This document shows, in pieces, positions 39,123 to 48,866 of a stretch of DNA of 64,000 nt; positions within the stretch are counted from its first letter, which is position 1; each line of letters starts with the position of its first letter. The DNA lies in contig JAJDTP010000005.1 in the NCBI GenBank assembly GCA_022827095.1, positions 372,001 to 436,000 on the forward strand, read 5' to 3'. Made by a program: the position numbers and the translations under genes. Below the pieces are notes generated by a model that saw only the letters and a list, made by a program, of their open reading frames with translations, did no database searches and had not been told where the DNA came from. The stretch is from Dehalococcoidia bacterium (GTDB taxonomy: Bacteria > Chloroflexota > Dehalococcoidia > Lucifugimonadales > UBA3495).

Positions 39123-40829
39123 TCAGTGCTCACCCCGGAACTCGGTCATCATCAGTTCAATAATGTCCTCGCGGGTCACGGCCCCAACGAACTTTTCGGA
39201 CTTGGGTTCCACCACCGGAATCGTCGATAACGAGGTTTCGGTCATTCTTTGGAGGACGTCTTCGACGTGTTCTTCCGGCCAGGCAACCGGGGTCTCGCGA
39301 CGCACGATGTCCTTGAGGGAGGTTCGGGCCCAGTTGGCTTTGGGCAAGTACCGGAAGGTGGACAGGGAGACGATGCCGACCAGGGTGCCCTTCTTGACGA
39401 CGACGTAATCGTGCTGATTGGGCATCGTCCACCGATCGGTGAAATCGCGGACGGAGACGGAAGGATCGGGATGGCGACGGGTGCGGTCCAGGATGTCGTC
39501 TATCGTGATGTTGTCGAGAGCAAAATGGGCGATGCCCTGGGGAATGTCGGTGAGCTCTTCGGGCAGGTCACTTCGACGGCTGGCCCGACTCACGGCGAAG
39601 CTGATGACGGGCGGCATGAACAGGATGTAGCAGAACATCACCAGGACCAGGAATGAGAACACGACCTCGTCTATGACGCCCGAATCCCAGAGGACCAATA
39701 ACAGGGCGATTTCCGCGACGCCCTTGCCCATCAGGCCCGATGCTACGGCGTAGGGCACCGTCAGCCGGGACACGTAGGCGCCGATGAACGCGCCGACGAA
39801 GTTGCCCAACAACGGGATCAAGGCGAGAGCCACCATCGTCCAGACGGGCAGGGTGACAAAGGAGAAGCTGAACTGAAGTCCTGCGGAAGCGAAGAACAGC
39901 GGTACGAACAAACCCTCGGCCACACTTCGGAGACCCGGCGTGATTTCCCGTCTGACCTGGAACGGCAGGCCCGAAAGCGAGGCTCCAAACAATAGCGCTC
40001 CCAGCGACCCATGGAGTCCGATGAGCTCGGCTCCCCAGACGATGAGGAACAGGAACCCCAGGAGGAGGCCCAGCGAAAGCTGCGGCACCTGTATCACGCG
40101 CTGCAGCAGCGCGACCACGGGCGGCAGGACGCGGGAGGACAGGACCCACGACACCACGGCGAAACCCGCGACCTTGCCGAGCAGGATCAGGATGCCGACC
40201 GGGGAAACCTCGTGGGCGTGCTCGCCGATGCTGAAACCGATGAGCAGCAGGGTGATCAGCTCGGCGATGACCACCACGGTGAAAATCTGCATCCCCACCG
40301 GTTCCTTGAGACGTCCGTCGTCGACCAACACCTTGACTACGATGCCGAGGCTGGTCATGGAAAGGACACCAGCCAGAGCCAGGGCTTCGGTGAAAGCGAG
40401 CCGCAGGCCGAAATCGAAAACCAGGTCGGTAGTCACCAGCATGGAAATGCCGAGGGACAGGATCACGGAGAGTACGGCGGCGAGGAAGTAATGCCCCCGC
40501 AGGCTGGACATGAAGCTGGATATGTCGATTTCGTCCAGTCCGATCAGGAAGAAGAATATGAACACTCCCAAGGTTAAGAGGAGTTCGATGTGCAGTGTGG
40601 AGTCCACGGCCCAGACTCCCGTCAAATCCATCACGGGGCCCAGGAGGATACCGGCCGCGGCGTAGGCGACGATTGCGTTCAGGCGCAGGCGGCGGAATAT
40701 GCCCTCAAACAACTTGGCGGTGATGATCAGGACTCCGAGGGCTAACAGGGAGTCGCGGAGCTGGATAGAGTGTCCGAGTGCACTGAATATATTCGTGACA
40801 TCGAGGAACTGCGGATGTTCGACAAGCAT
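39123..40829 (-). CDS. Cation:proton antiporter (CPA2/Kef-like) with C-terminal CBS domains
   Basis: 'LNAIVAYAAAGILLGPVMDLTG', 'LLLTLGVFIFFFLIGLDEID', 'ALALAGVLSMTSLGIVVKVLVD'; C-terminal CBS-like 'FTDRWTMPNQHDYVVVKKGTLVGIVSLSTFRYLPK'. Confidence 0.9.
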   Translation of the reverse strand: MLVEHPQFLDVTNIFSALGHSIQLRDSLLALGVLIITAKLFEGIFRRLRLNAIVAYAAAGILLGPVMDLTGVWAVDSTLHIELLLTLGVFIFFFLIGLDEIDISSFMSSLRGHYFLAAVLSVILSLGISMLVTTDLVFDFGLRLAFTEALALAGVLSMTSLGIVVKVLVDDGRLKEPVGMQIFTVVVIAELITLLLIGFSIGEHAHEVSPVGILILLGKVAGFAVVSWVLSSRVLPPVVALLQRVIQVPQLSLGLLLGFLFLIVWGAELIGLHGSLGALLFGASLSGLPFQVRREITPGLRSVAEGLFVPLFFASAGLQFSFSFVTLPVWTMVALALIPLLGNFVGAFIGAYVSRLTVPYAVASGLMGKGVAEIALLLVLWDSGVIDEVVFSFLVLVMFCYILFMPPVISFAVSRASRRSDLPEELTDIPQGIAHFALDNITIDDILDRTRRHPDPSVSVRDFTDRWTMPNQHDYVVVKKGTLVGIVSLSTFRYLPKANWARTSLKDIVRRETPVAWPEEHVEDVLQRMTETSLSTIPVVEPKSEKFVGAVTREDIIELMMTEFRGEH

Positions 40830-41029
40830 ATAGGTTGTCTCCGAGAGAGATGAACGGAACTCAAAGCGTGCCAGGGAAATAGTATTTGTATATCCACAAA
40901 ACTTACGTTGGATGGTCAGCCATTCGGGCACCCATTATTTCGCAATTCGGGCAGTCGTACAAGCGGTTTGATGCCCTGTGATACACTTGGCCCGTCCCTT
41001 TTTTGAACGCAAAACACGGAGGAATTTCG

Positions 41030-43639
41030 ATGCCGTCCGCCGAAGCTGTGGTACTTCCCGACAACGTCCGACCAATCCATTACGACCTGACCCTGACGCC
41101 GAAATTCGACGACTTCACCTTTGACGGGGAGGTTGACGTTACGGTGAGCATGGAGCCGGGCACCACCGAAATCATGCTCAACTGCTCGGAGATTGAGATA
41201 CATTCGGCGACCGTCAGCTGGACGGATACGAACGGCGAACAGGAACAGGCGGCCACTGGCATCGCCTACGATGCGGACGCTGAAACCGCGACGATCAGCA
41301 TCCCGGGCACTCCGGCGGACGGCTTGGTGGGCAATCAGCACCTGCGGATGTCGTTCACCGGCGAGCTCAACGACAAGCTGCGGGGATTCTACCGAAGCCA
41401 ATACGTCAACCCCGAGGGCGAGACGGCCTACCTGGCGACGACCCAGTTCGAGGCTACGGACGCGAGGCGGGCGCTCCCCTGCTGGGATGAGCCGGCGGCC
41501 AAGGCCACATTCCAGGTCACGCTGAACGTGCCGGAGGAGATGGAGGCTGTTTCCAACACGCCGATCATCGAGGAGACCCGCGACGGAAACGGCCTGAAGA
41601 CCCTGCTGTTCGACACGACGCCGGTGATGTCTACGTATCTGCTGGCGTTCGTGATCGGCGACCTGACGCACATCGAAAAGGAGGCGGCGAACGGAACCCG
41701 TATCGGAGTGTGGATGACGCGGGGCAAGGAGGAACAGGGAGAATTCGCGCTGGACACATCGGTCAAGATGCTGTCGTTCTTCAACGACTACTTCGGGATT
41801 CCGTATCCGTTGCCCAAGCTGGACCACCTGGCCATACCGGACTTCGCCGCCGGAGCCATGGAAAACTGGGGCTGCATCACCTACCGGGAGACCGCGCTGC
41901 TGGTGGATCCGCAGAACTCATCGGCGGGCACGCGGCAACGGGTGGCCGAGGTGGTGGCCCACGAGATGGCGCACATGTGGTTCGGCGACCTGGTGACCAT
42001 GGAGTGGTGGGACGACCTGTGGCTCAACGAGAGCTTCGCCACGTGGGTGGGCACCAAAGCGGTGGACTGGCTGTTCCCGGAATGGTCGATGTGGACGCAA
42101 TTCGTCAACATGGACACTAACCGGGCGTTCAACCTGGACGGCCTCAAGAACTCGCACCCGATCGAGCAGGAAGTAGCCAACCCGGCTGAAGTGAGCCAGC
42201 TGTTCGACGCCATCAGTTACAGCAAAGGCGGGTCGGTGCTGCGGATGCTGGAGCATTTCCTGACGCCCAGCGTGTTCCGGGTCGGGCTGAACGTTTACCT
42301 GACCCGACACTCCTACCAGAACGCCCGCACCACGGACCTGTGGACGGCGTTGGAGGAAACCTCGGGACAGCCGGTGAACTCGATCATGAGCAGCTGGACC
42401 GGGCAGACCGGTTACCCGGTACTGGACGTGGCGGCGACAAACACCGGAAATGGGTTGTCGCTGGAGGTTCGGCAGGAGCGGTTCGTGTTCGACTCGGTGC
42501 TGGGTGAGGACACGGGAGACGATGAGGAGCAGGTCTGGCCGGTGCCGTTGACGGTCGCCGCCGATGGCGCTCCGGTGACCGCGCATCTCGTCAGCGGAGC
42601 CACGGGTACGGTGGATATTGCGGCGCCGGCACAGCCGGACTGGTTCAAGGTCAACCCCGATCAGACCGGCTTTTACCGGGTCAACTACACGGACACGGAC
42701 CGGGAAAGGCTGGCCTTGCTGGTGGCCGACAGGACACTGCCGGCGACAGACCGTCTAGGTATCCAGAACGATGCGTTTGCGTTGTCTAGGGCCGGCCTGC
42801 TGCCGGTGACGCGGTTCCTGGCGCTGGCGGAGTCGTACCAGGACGAGACTGACGCATCCGTATGGAGCGACTTGGCCACGAACCTGCGGGAGATCGAAAG
42901 CCTGATCGCCGACGAGCCGTACCTGGGCGCTTACCACGCCTTTGGGCGGCGACTGTTCGGGCCGGCGGCACAGCGTTCGGGCTGGGAGGCACGTCCCGGC
43001 GAGGGGCACCTGGACTCCCTGACGCGGTCGACGGTGCTGAGCCAGGCCGGGGTGTACGGAGACCCGGACATCATCGCCCAGGCCCAGGAACTTTTCGCGG
43101 CCTACCAAGACGACCCATCCAACGTGAGGCCCGATTTGCGCGGGGTGGTCTTCAGCCTGGTGGCGCAGTCGGGAGATCGGGCGGTCTACGACCGGATGTG
43201 GGAACTGGAGCGGGCCGCCGAATTGCACGAAGAAAAGATCCGGTTCCTGATCTCGATGGCGCGGTTCCAACAGGAGGAACTATTGCGCGAGACGCTGGAT
43301 CGGTCGCTCACCGACGACGTGAGGTTGCAGGACACGATCTTTGTGGTGACCGCCGTGGCAGCTAACAACCGGGGCCGGAACCTTGCATGGGACTTCTTGA
43401 AGGAGCAATGGGACGAGTTCGATCGTCGGTACGGCGGCGGTGGTTTTGGCCTCATGCGCCTGGTATCCATCACCAATCATTTCACGACCAACGAGCAGAG
43501 GGGCGACGTGGAGGCGTTCTTCGGTGCTCACCCCACGCCGGCCGCGGACCGCACCATACGCCAAGCGCTGGAGCGCATCGCGCTGAACGTGGCGTGGCTG
43601 GACCGCAACCGGGACGAGTTGGGGCTTTATTTTGGGTAA
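41030..43639 (+). CDS. M1 family metallopeptidase (aminopeptidase N-like)
   Basis: 'GAMENWGCITYRETALL', zinc motif 'VAHEMAHMWFGDLVTMEWWDDLWLNESFATWVG'. Confidence 0.96.
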   Translation: MPSAEAVVLPDNVRPIHYDLTLTPKFDDFTFDGEVDVTVSMEPGTTEIMLNCSEIEIHSATVSWTDTNGEQEQAATGIAYDADAETATISIPGTPADGLVGNQHLRMSFTGELNDKLRGFYRSQYVNPEGETAYLATTQFEATDARRALPCWDEPAAKATFQVTLNVPEEMEAVSNTPIIEETRDGNGLKTLLFDTTPVMSTYLLAFVIGDLTHIEKEAANGTRIGVWMTRGKEEQGEFALDTSVKMLSFFNDYFGIPYPLPKLDHLAIPDFAAGAMENWGCITYRETALLVDPQNSSAGTRQRVAEVVAHEMAHMWFGDLVTMEWWDDLWLNESFATWVGTKAVDWLFPEWSMWTQFVNMDTNRAFNLDGLKNSHPIEQEVANPAEVSQLFDAISYSKGGSVLRMLEHFLTPSVFRVGLNVYLTRHSYQNARTTDLWTALEETSGQPVNSIMSSWTGQTGYPVLDVAATNTGNGLSLEVRQERFVFDSVLGEDTGDDEEQVWPVPLTVAADGAPVTAHLVSGATGTVDIAAPAQPDWFKVNPDQTGFYRVNYTDTDRERLALLVADRTLPATDRLGIQNDAFALSRAGLLPVTRFLALAESYQDETDASVWSDLATNLREIESLIADEPYLGAYHAFGRRLFGPAAQRSGWEARPGEGHLDSLTRSTVLSQAGVYGDPDIIAQAQELFAAYQDDPSNVRPDLRGVVFSLVAQSGDRAVYDRMWELERAAELHEEKIRFLISMARFQQEELLRETLDRSLTDDVRLQDTIFVVTAVAANNRGRNLAWDFLKEQWDEFDRRYGGGGFGLMRLVSITNHFTTNEQRGDVEAFFGAHPTPAADRTIRQALERIALNVAWLDRNRDELGLYFG

Positions 43640-43719
43640 GCACAAGGTGTGCTAAGGTTCATCGCCGGATTGTCGGCGGTTTGCCAAAAGGTCAACGCAC
43701 CGCTTGCGAAAACGTCCGC

Positions 43720-43953
43720 ATGGACGACTTTGAAATACTCGGCCAGATTACTGACGTGGAAATTATCGCCACTGGCCGGTCTATACGCGATCTCGCTCGC
43801 TTACGGAGGTCGTACGGGCCGGGTCGGTGGCGAAAATTGAAAGGGACTGCAACGGTGCGAAACGCTGACGGCAGTGTTGATGTGGTTGAGATTCACTGGT
43901 ATCAAGCGCACGGTATTGGTAGCGTCGAGCACAAGGTAAAGCGCGTTTTGTAG
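43720..43953 (+). CDS. Small hypothetical protein
   Basis: 77 aa MDDFEILGQITDVEIIATGRSIRDLARLRRSYGPGRWRKLKGTATVRNADGSVDVVEIHWYQAHGIGSVEHKVKRVL; protein-like composition, adjacent to the next small ORF. Confidence 0.6.
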   Translation: MDDFEILGQITDVEIIATGRSIRDLARLRRSYGPGRWRKLKGTATVRNADGSVDVVEIHWYQAHGIGSVEHKVKRVL

Positions 43954-43958
43954 AAGGG

Positions 43959-44183
43959 ATGAGCATGAATCCGCGGTACGTGGTCTGCATCAAGAACGGC
44001 AAGTACAAGGCTTCGCTGGAAGTTCGCAAAATCTACCGCGTTCTACCAGACGAAGCCGCGGGTAAGCGGGGCAGGATCCGGGTAATCGACGAATCGGAAG
44101 AAGACTATTTGTTCCCGGCCAGCTATTTCAAGCCGATCGAGTTGACGGAAGAACTCGAACAGGCTCTTTACGCCGAGGTGTAG
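43959..44183 (+). CDS. Small hypothetical protein
   Basis: 74 aa MSMNPRYVVCIKNGKYKASLEVRKIYRVLPDEAAGKRGRIRVIDESEEDYLFPASYFKPIELTEELEQALYAEV, 5 nt after the previous stop. Confidence 0.65.
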   Translation: MSMNPRYVVCIKNGKYKASLEVRKIYRVLPDEAAGKRGRIRVIDESEEDYLFPASYFKPIELTEELEQALYAEV

Positions 44184-44201
44184 GCGTCCCGCGGCGGCTG
44201 G

Positions 44202-45236
44202 CTAACTGTGCGAACTTGCCAACAGGTCGTCGGCCAAGCTCTCGATGCGTTCGCGTTGGGGAATGCAGGCGAGCCAGCGCTCCGGGATGCTCGAGGCACC
44301 GTAGCGGGTGCCGAGTACGGCCCCAGCGGCGGCGGCGTTGGTATCCGTGTCTCCGCCGGCGGCTACCGAAGCCACCAAAGCGTCCTCGAATCCAAAGGGC
44401 GTGGACGCGGCCCAGAGCCCGAATTGCAGGGCCAGCAAGGTGTGGCCGATGAGACGGTGGTCGCGCTTGAGCCATTCAATACCGGGAGGAGGTTGCGCTC
44501 CTTGCTCCAATGCGTCCAGCGTATCTGAGGGGATGCCATCATGGTTGGCCTGGGCTGAGAGATCGGGGCAACCGTCGGCTCGAGCGGCTGCGATCATGCC
44601 GGGAAGGTCCGGTCGCGATCCATTGAGCAGGGCGGCGATGGAGGCGTTGACGAGGATGCAGGACCACTGGCAGGTCTCGGCGTAGTGGGTTACCGCACAG
44701 GTGACGGCGGAATCGGCGACGAGCAGAGCCGGGTCATTGCGGTGGGCGATGGCCACTGGCGCGCAGCGCATGACGCCACCGTTGGGAGCAACGCGATTTC
44801 TCCGCTCGTAGACGATCCGGGCCGGTTCGGGAAGAGGCTTGCCGGTGGATAGCTCGTATATGACATCGCTGGTGGTGATGCCGATGCCGCGGCCGTTCTC
44901 GCGGGCCCAGACGACCAGCCGGTCCGCGAAGTCGCGGGCGTAGTTGCCGCCGGCCAGCAGGGCCTCGCCGAGGCCTACTGCCTGGGCCAGGTCGTCGTCC
45001 ATTGGACGTTGGGCCTCGCCGGTGTCGATCTCGGTGAGACCGTCGGGGTATGACGCGGCGATCCAGTCGTGCCGGTCGCCCTCTACCGGCAAGCCCAACA
45101 GGTTGCCGACGGCAAGGCCGAGGAGAACACCGCGAGCCCGGTCGGACCCGGCCGTGTTCGATGAGTGGCCAGCGGCGCTTCGCGCGATGAAACGGGCGAC
45201 TTCCGGTGCCTGCGATACGACCCCTGGATCGGTCAT
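44202..45236 (-). CDS. ADP-ribosylglycohydrolase family protein
   Basis: 'DRARGVLLGLAVGNLLGLPVEG', 'TEIDTGEAQRPMDDDLAQAVGLGEALLAGG', 'LVASVAAGGDTDTNAAAAGAVLGTRYGASSIPERWL'. Confidence 0.92.
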   Translation of the reverse strand: MTDPGVVSQAPEVARFIARSAAGHSSNTAGSDRARGVLLGLAVGNLLGLPVEGDRHDWIAASYPDGLTEIDTGEAQRPMDDDLAQAVGLGEALLAGGNYARDFADRLVVWARENGRGIGITTSDVIYELSTGKPLPEPARIVYERRNRVAPNGGVMRCAPVAIAHRNDPALLVADSAVTCAVTHYAETCQWSCILVNASIAALLNGSRPDLPGMIAAARADGCPDLSAQANHDGIPSDTLDALEQGAQPPPGIEWLKRDHRLIGHTLLALQFGLWAASTPFGFEDALVASVAAGGDTDTNAAAAGAVLGTRYGASSIPERWLACIPQRERIESLADDLLASSHS

Positions 45237-45361
45237 GAGGTCACTCCTGTAGGCTGATTTGCGAGCGCGGGAAGAGGTAATTCGGGGTCGCCCCGGTTTG
45301 ACACCCCTGCCCAATACGGGTAGCCTTGATTGTGATTTACGGAACAAATGGCATTGGAATT

Positions 45362-47977
45362 ATGGATTCTTCAGAACGCATCAACGAGCTGAAATCGTTG
45401 CTTGGCCGGCGCATCCTGGTGACGGACGGCGCCATGGGAACCCGGATCCAGGCAAGGGGTCTGGGCCCCGAGGATTTTGGGGGAGAGGAGTACGAGGGCT
45501 GTAACGAGTACCTGAACATAACGCGCCCGGACGTGATCCAAGACATTCATCAGGAATACCTGGATGCTGGCGCGGACATCATACAGACCAATACGTTCGG
45601 CGCAACCGCGCTGGTCCTGGGAGAGTATGACCTGGCGCACGAGGCGCGACGGATCAACCGCGAGGCGGCGGGCATCGCCAGGCGTGCCGCTGACGACGCC
45701 ACGGCGAGAGATCCAGGCAAGCCGCGTTTCGTGTACGGCGCGATGGGTCCGACCACGCGGACCATATCGGTGACGGGCGGCCTGACGTTTGACGAACTGG
45801 CGGCTGATTATCACCAACAGGCTGCCGGGCTCATTGAGGGCGGCGCCGACGTGCTGGTGCTGGAAACGGCTCAGGACACCATCAACATCAAGGCGGGGCT
45901 GGAAGGTATCGACCGGGCGCAAACGGAACTGAACTCGGAAGTTCCGACTGCGATCCAGGGAACCATAGAGCCCATGGGAACGCTGCTGGCCGGCCAGGAC
46001 GCCGAGGCGTTCTACACCTCGCTGGCGCACCGCGACCTTCTCTGGGTGGGCTTCAACTGCGCCACCGGTCCGGAGTTCATGACGGACCACATCCGGACGC
46101 TGCATGAGCTGTCCCGGTTCGGGATAGCCTGTGTGCCCAACGCGGGCCTGCCCGACGAAGACGGAAACTACAACGAAACGCCGGAGATGCTGGCCGGCAC
46201 ACTGGAGCGGTTCGCGTCCAACGGATGGCTGAGCGTGATTGGTGGGTGTTGCGGTACCGGGCCGGAACACGTCCGTCGTCTGGTCGAGGCGGTGTCCGGC
46301 ATGAGTCCAAGGGTCGCGAAGCCGATGCCGGAGACGAGGGTGTCGGGCATCGAGGCCGTCGTGGTCAACGAAGACACCCGTCCAACCGTGGTTGGCGAGC
46401 GCACCAACGTATTGGGCAGCCGCCGCTTCAAGCGGCTGATCGCTGGCGAACGGTTCGAGGAGGCTGCTGAGATCGGCCGGCGACAGGTGCGTAACGGCGC
46501 GCACGTGCTGGACGTGTGCCTGCAGGATCCGGACCGGGACGAGACGGCGGACGTGATCAAATTCCTCGACCAACTCAATCGGCGGGTCAAGGCGCCGATC
46601 ATGATCGATTCGACGGACGCGGCGGTGATCGAGGAGTCGCTGAAACGGCTGCAGGGCAAATCCATCATTAACTCCATCAACCTGGAGGATGGCGAGGAGC
46701 GTTTCCAGCGTGTGGTGCCGCTGGCGCGGCGATACGGAGCCGCGCTGGTTGTGGGTTGCATCGACGATGACCCCCAGCAGGCGCAGGCGATCACGCGGGA
46801 GCGCAAGTTGGAGATCGCCCAACGGTCGCACAAACTTTTGACCGAAAAGTACGGAGTGCCCGCCGAGGACATTATCTTTGATCCGTTGGTATTTCCCGCC
46901 GGAACCGGAGACGAGAACTACGTTGGTTCGGCCGCCGAGACCATAGAGGGAGTGCGGATGATCAAGGAGGCGCTGCCCAGCACCAAGACGGTGCTCGGCA
47001 TTTCCAACGTTTCCTTTGGACTGCCGGCGGCGGGCCGAGAGGTGTTCAACTCGGTGTTCCTGTACCACTGCACCCAGGCCGGGCTCGACATGGCCATTGT
47101 GAACTCGGAAATGATGCAACGGTACGCCAGCATCCCAGAGGAAGAGCGGAAACTGTCCGAAGATCTGATCTGGAACCGGGGAGAGGATCCAGTGGCGGCG
47201 TTTGCGGCGCACTTCCGGGACCGGGCGCCGCGCGCCACCGCGGAAGAGCGGTCCGCGCTACCTTTGGACGAGCGGTTGGCGCAATGCATTATCGAGGGGA
47301 GCAAGGAGGGCCTGGCCGACGACCTGGACTTGGCATTGCAGGAACGGGAACCGCTGGCGATCATCAACGGGCCGCTGATGGCCGGGATGGACGAGGTCGG
47401 GCGCCAGTTCAACGCGAACCAGTTGATCGTCGCAGAGGTGTTGCAGAGCGCCGAAGCCATGAAGTTCGCGGTGGCCCACCTGGAACCGTACATGGAGCGC
47501 ACCGATGCTGCGTCACGGGGGCGCGTCCTGCTGGCGACGGTGAAGGGCGATGTACACGACATCGGCAAGAACCTGGTGGAGATCATCCTGTCCAACAACG
47601 GATACAACGTGATCAACCTGGGGATCAAGGTGGCGGCCCAGGAGTTGATCGCGGGCTACCGGGAGCATCACCCGGACATCATCGGGTTATCGGGGTTGCT
47701 GGTGAAGTCGGCCCAGATGATGGTAGAAACGGTCCAGGATTTCCGCTCGGCCGGCATCGCGGCGCCGGTGCTGGTTGGCGGCGCGGCCCTGTCCAATCGG
47801 TTCACGCGACTGCGGATCGCGCCGGAGTACGACGGGTTGGTGGCGTATTCGCCGGACGCCATGAGCGGGCTCGCGTTGGCTAACGTGATCCAGGACGCCG
47901 ATGAGCGCGAGCGGTTGATTGCTCGGCTGGAGACCGAAAGCGTCGAGTTGGAGCGGGAGACGGCGGCGCGGGCATAA
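45362..47977 (+). CDS. metH: Cobalamin-dependent methionine synthase core (homocysteine-, folate- and B12-binding modules; no reactivation domain)
   Basis: 'RILVTDGAMGTRIQARGL', 'GFNCATGP..GGCCGTGPEHV' zinc Cys motifs, pterin domain 'VGERTNVLGSRRFKRLI', B12 motif 'GDVHDIGKNLVEIILSNNGYNVINLGIKV'; ends after the B12 domain. Confidence 0.95.
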   Translation: MDSSERINELKSLLGRRILVTDGAMGTRIQARGLGPEDFGGEEYEGCNEYLNITRPDVIQDIHQEYLDAGADIIQTNTFGATALVLGEYDLAHEARRINREAAGIARRAADDATARDPGKPRFVYGAMGPTTRTISVTGGLTFDELAADYHQQAAGLIEGGADVLVLETAQDTINIKAGLEGIDRAQTELNSEVPTAIQGTIEPMGTLLAGQDAEAFYTSLAHRDLLWVGFNCATGPEFMTDHIRTLHELSRFGIACVPNAGLPDEDGNYNETPEMLAGTLERFASNGWLSVIGGCCGTGPEHVRRLVEAVSGMSPRVAKPMPETRVSGIEAVVVNEDTRPTVVGERTNVLGSRRFKRLIAGERFEEAAEIGRRQVRNGAHVLDVCLQDPDRDETADVIKFLDQLNRRVKAPIMIDSTDAAVIEESLKRLQGKSIINSINLEDGEERFQRVVPLARRYGAALVVGCIDDDPQQAQAITRERKLEIAQRSHKLLTEKYGVPAEDIIFDPLVFPAGTGDENYVGSAAETIEGVRMIKEALPSTKTVLGISNVSFGLPAAGREVFNSVFLYHCTQAGLDMAIVNSEMMQRYASIPEEERKLSEDLIWNRGEDPVAAFAAHFRDRAPRATAEERSALPLDERLAQCIIEGSKEGLADDLDLALQEREPLAIINGPLMAGMDEVGRQFNANQLIVAEVLQSAEAMKFAVAHLEPYMERTDAASRGRVLLATVKGDVHDIGKNLVEIILSNNGYNVINLGIKVAAQELIAGYREHHPDIIGLSGLLVKSAQMMVETVQDFRSAGIAAPVLVGGAALSNRFTRLRIAPEYDGLVAYSPDAMSGLALANVIQDADERERLIARLETESVELERETAARA

Positions 47978-47980
47978 ACT

Positions 47981-48313
47981 ATGCCGGAAAACGCGCGGCT
48001 GCGTCGGGCTTGGGTAGAGTTTCCTAAAACCGAGCATGGGCGCGGAATTGCGAACCGACATCCGGATATACGTCCAGAATGGATAATGCAGGTCATCGAA
48101 TCCCAGGATGCTTACGAATGGACTGAATACTGGACCACGCCGGACGGAGGGCTGCGGGTCTGGACAATTCGCGTGGGATGGGTAGCCGAGATCGTCAGAT
48201 GGCTTGAAGTCGTACTTGAAGAGTTTTCAGACGGCGACCGGTTCCACACTGCATATCTGCTTCGTCACAGACAGGCAGCGCAGCGACTGCGCGGACGAAC
48301 CAGGAGAAGTTGA
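47981..48313 (+). CDS. Uncharacterised protein inserted between metH parts
   Basis: 110 aa MPENARLRRAWVEFPKTEHGRGIANRHPDIRPEWIMQVIESQDAYEWTEYWTTPDGGLRVWTIRVGWVAEIVRWLEVVLEE...; starts 4 nt after the metH stop. Confidence 0.6.
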   Translation: MPENARLRRAWVEFPKTEHGRGIANRHPDIRPEWIMQVIESQDAYEWTEYWTTPDGGLRVWTIRVGWVAEIVRWLEVVLEEFSDGDRFHTAYLLRHRQAAQRLRGRTRRS

Positions 48314-48314
48314 A

Positions 48315-48854
48315 ATGACCGACGCGAAACCCGAGCCGAAATCGAAAGCCGCCCGGCTCGGCGGGCAATGCCTCTGTGGTTGCGGTGAAATCACCATGCC
48401 GAGATACGACTTCCGCCAGGGCCACGATATGCGCGTTAAGGGAATGCTATCCCGTCTGGAGAGAGGCAAGCCGGAGGAGAAATTCCGTCTCCCTGATGTC
48501 CTGGTGGCACGGGCGACCATTGATCCCATGTTCAAGGTACATGGCTACGACGCAGAGACCATCCTCAGGCTGGCGGCAGTAGCGCATTCGGAGTTGAAGC
48601 CGACGGTTTGCTACTACTCTGACACGCAAACGCTGGTCATCGAGAACGGTGCGCGGCGAGCCGAAGGTGAACAAGTAGCCAAAGGCGTCGTGGCGTTCTA
48701 TGCGCAGGAAGAGGGGGGCGAGCTTGATCACGACGTTACGGCGATAACGATAGAAAACGCGGAAGTAACGCTCAAACCCTTTGTGGACGCCATACTGGCA
48801 AAGCACGGCGTGGCGCTCGAACGGCCGGACGCGGAGCAAACGAAAGCGGTGTAA
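48315..48854 (+). CDS. Uncharacterised protein with N-terminal Cys motif
   Basis: 179 aa MTDAKPEPKSKAARLGGQCLCGCGEITMPRYDFRQGHDMRVKGMLSRLERGK...; ATG begins 2 nt after the previous stop codon. Confidence 0.65.
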   Translation: MTDAKPEPKSKAARLGGQCLCGCGEITMPRYDFRQGHDMRVKGMLSRLERGKPEEKFRLPDVLVARATIDPMFKVHGYDAETILRLAAVAHSELKPTVCYYSDTQTLVIENGARRAEGEQVAKGVVAFYAQEEGGELDHDVTAITIENAEVTLKPFVDAILAKHGVALERPDAEQTKAV

Positions 48855-48866
48855 GCCGCGCCGATT

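Noticed and set aside
43640-43665. Small hairpin AGCACAAGGTGTGCT after the M1 peptidase gene
   Set aside because: Only a 6-bp stem with 3-nt loop and no U-tract; too weak to call a terminator.
45371-47212. 613-aa ORF antisense to metH
   Set aside because: Antisense to a strongly supported gene; no motif.
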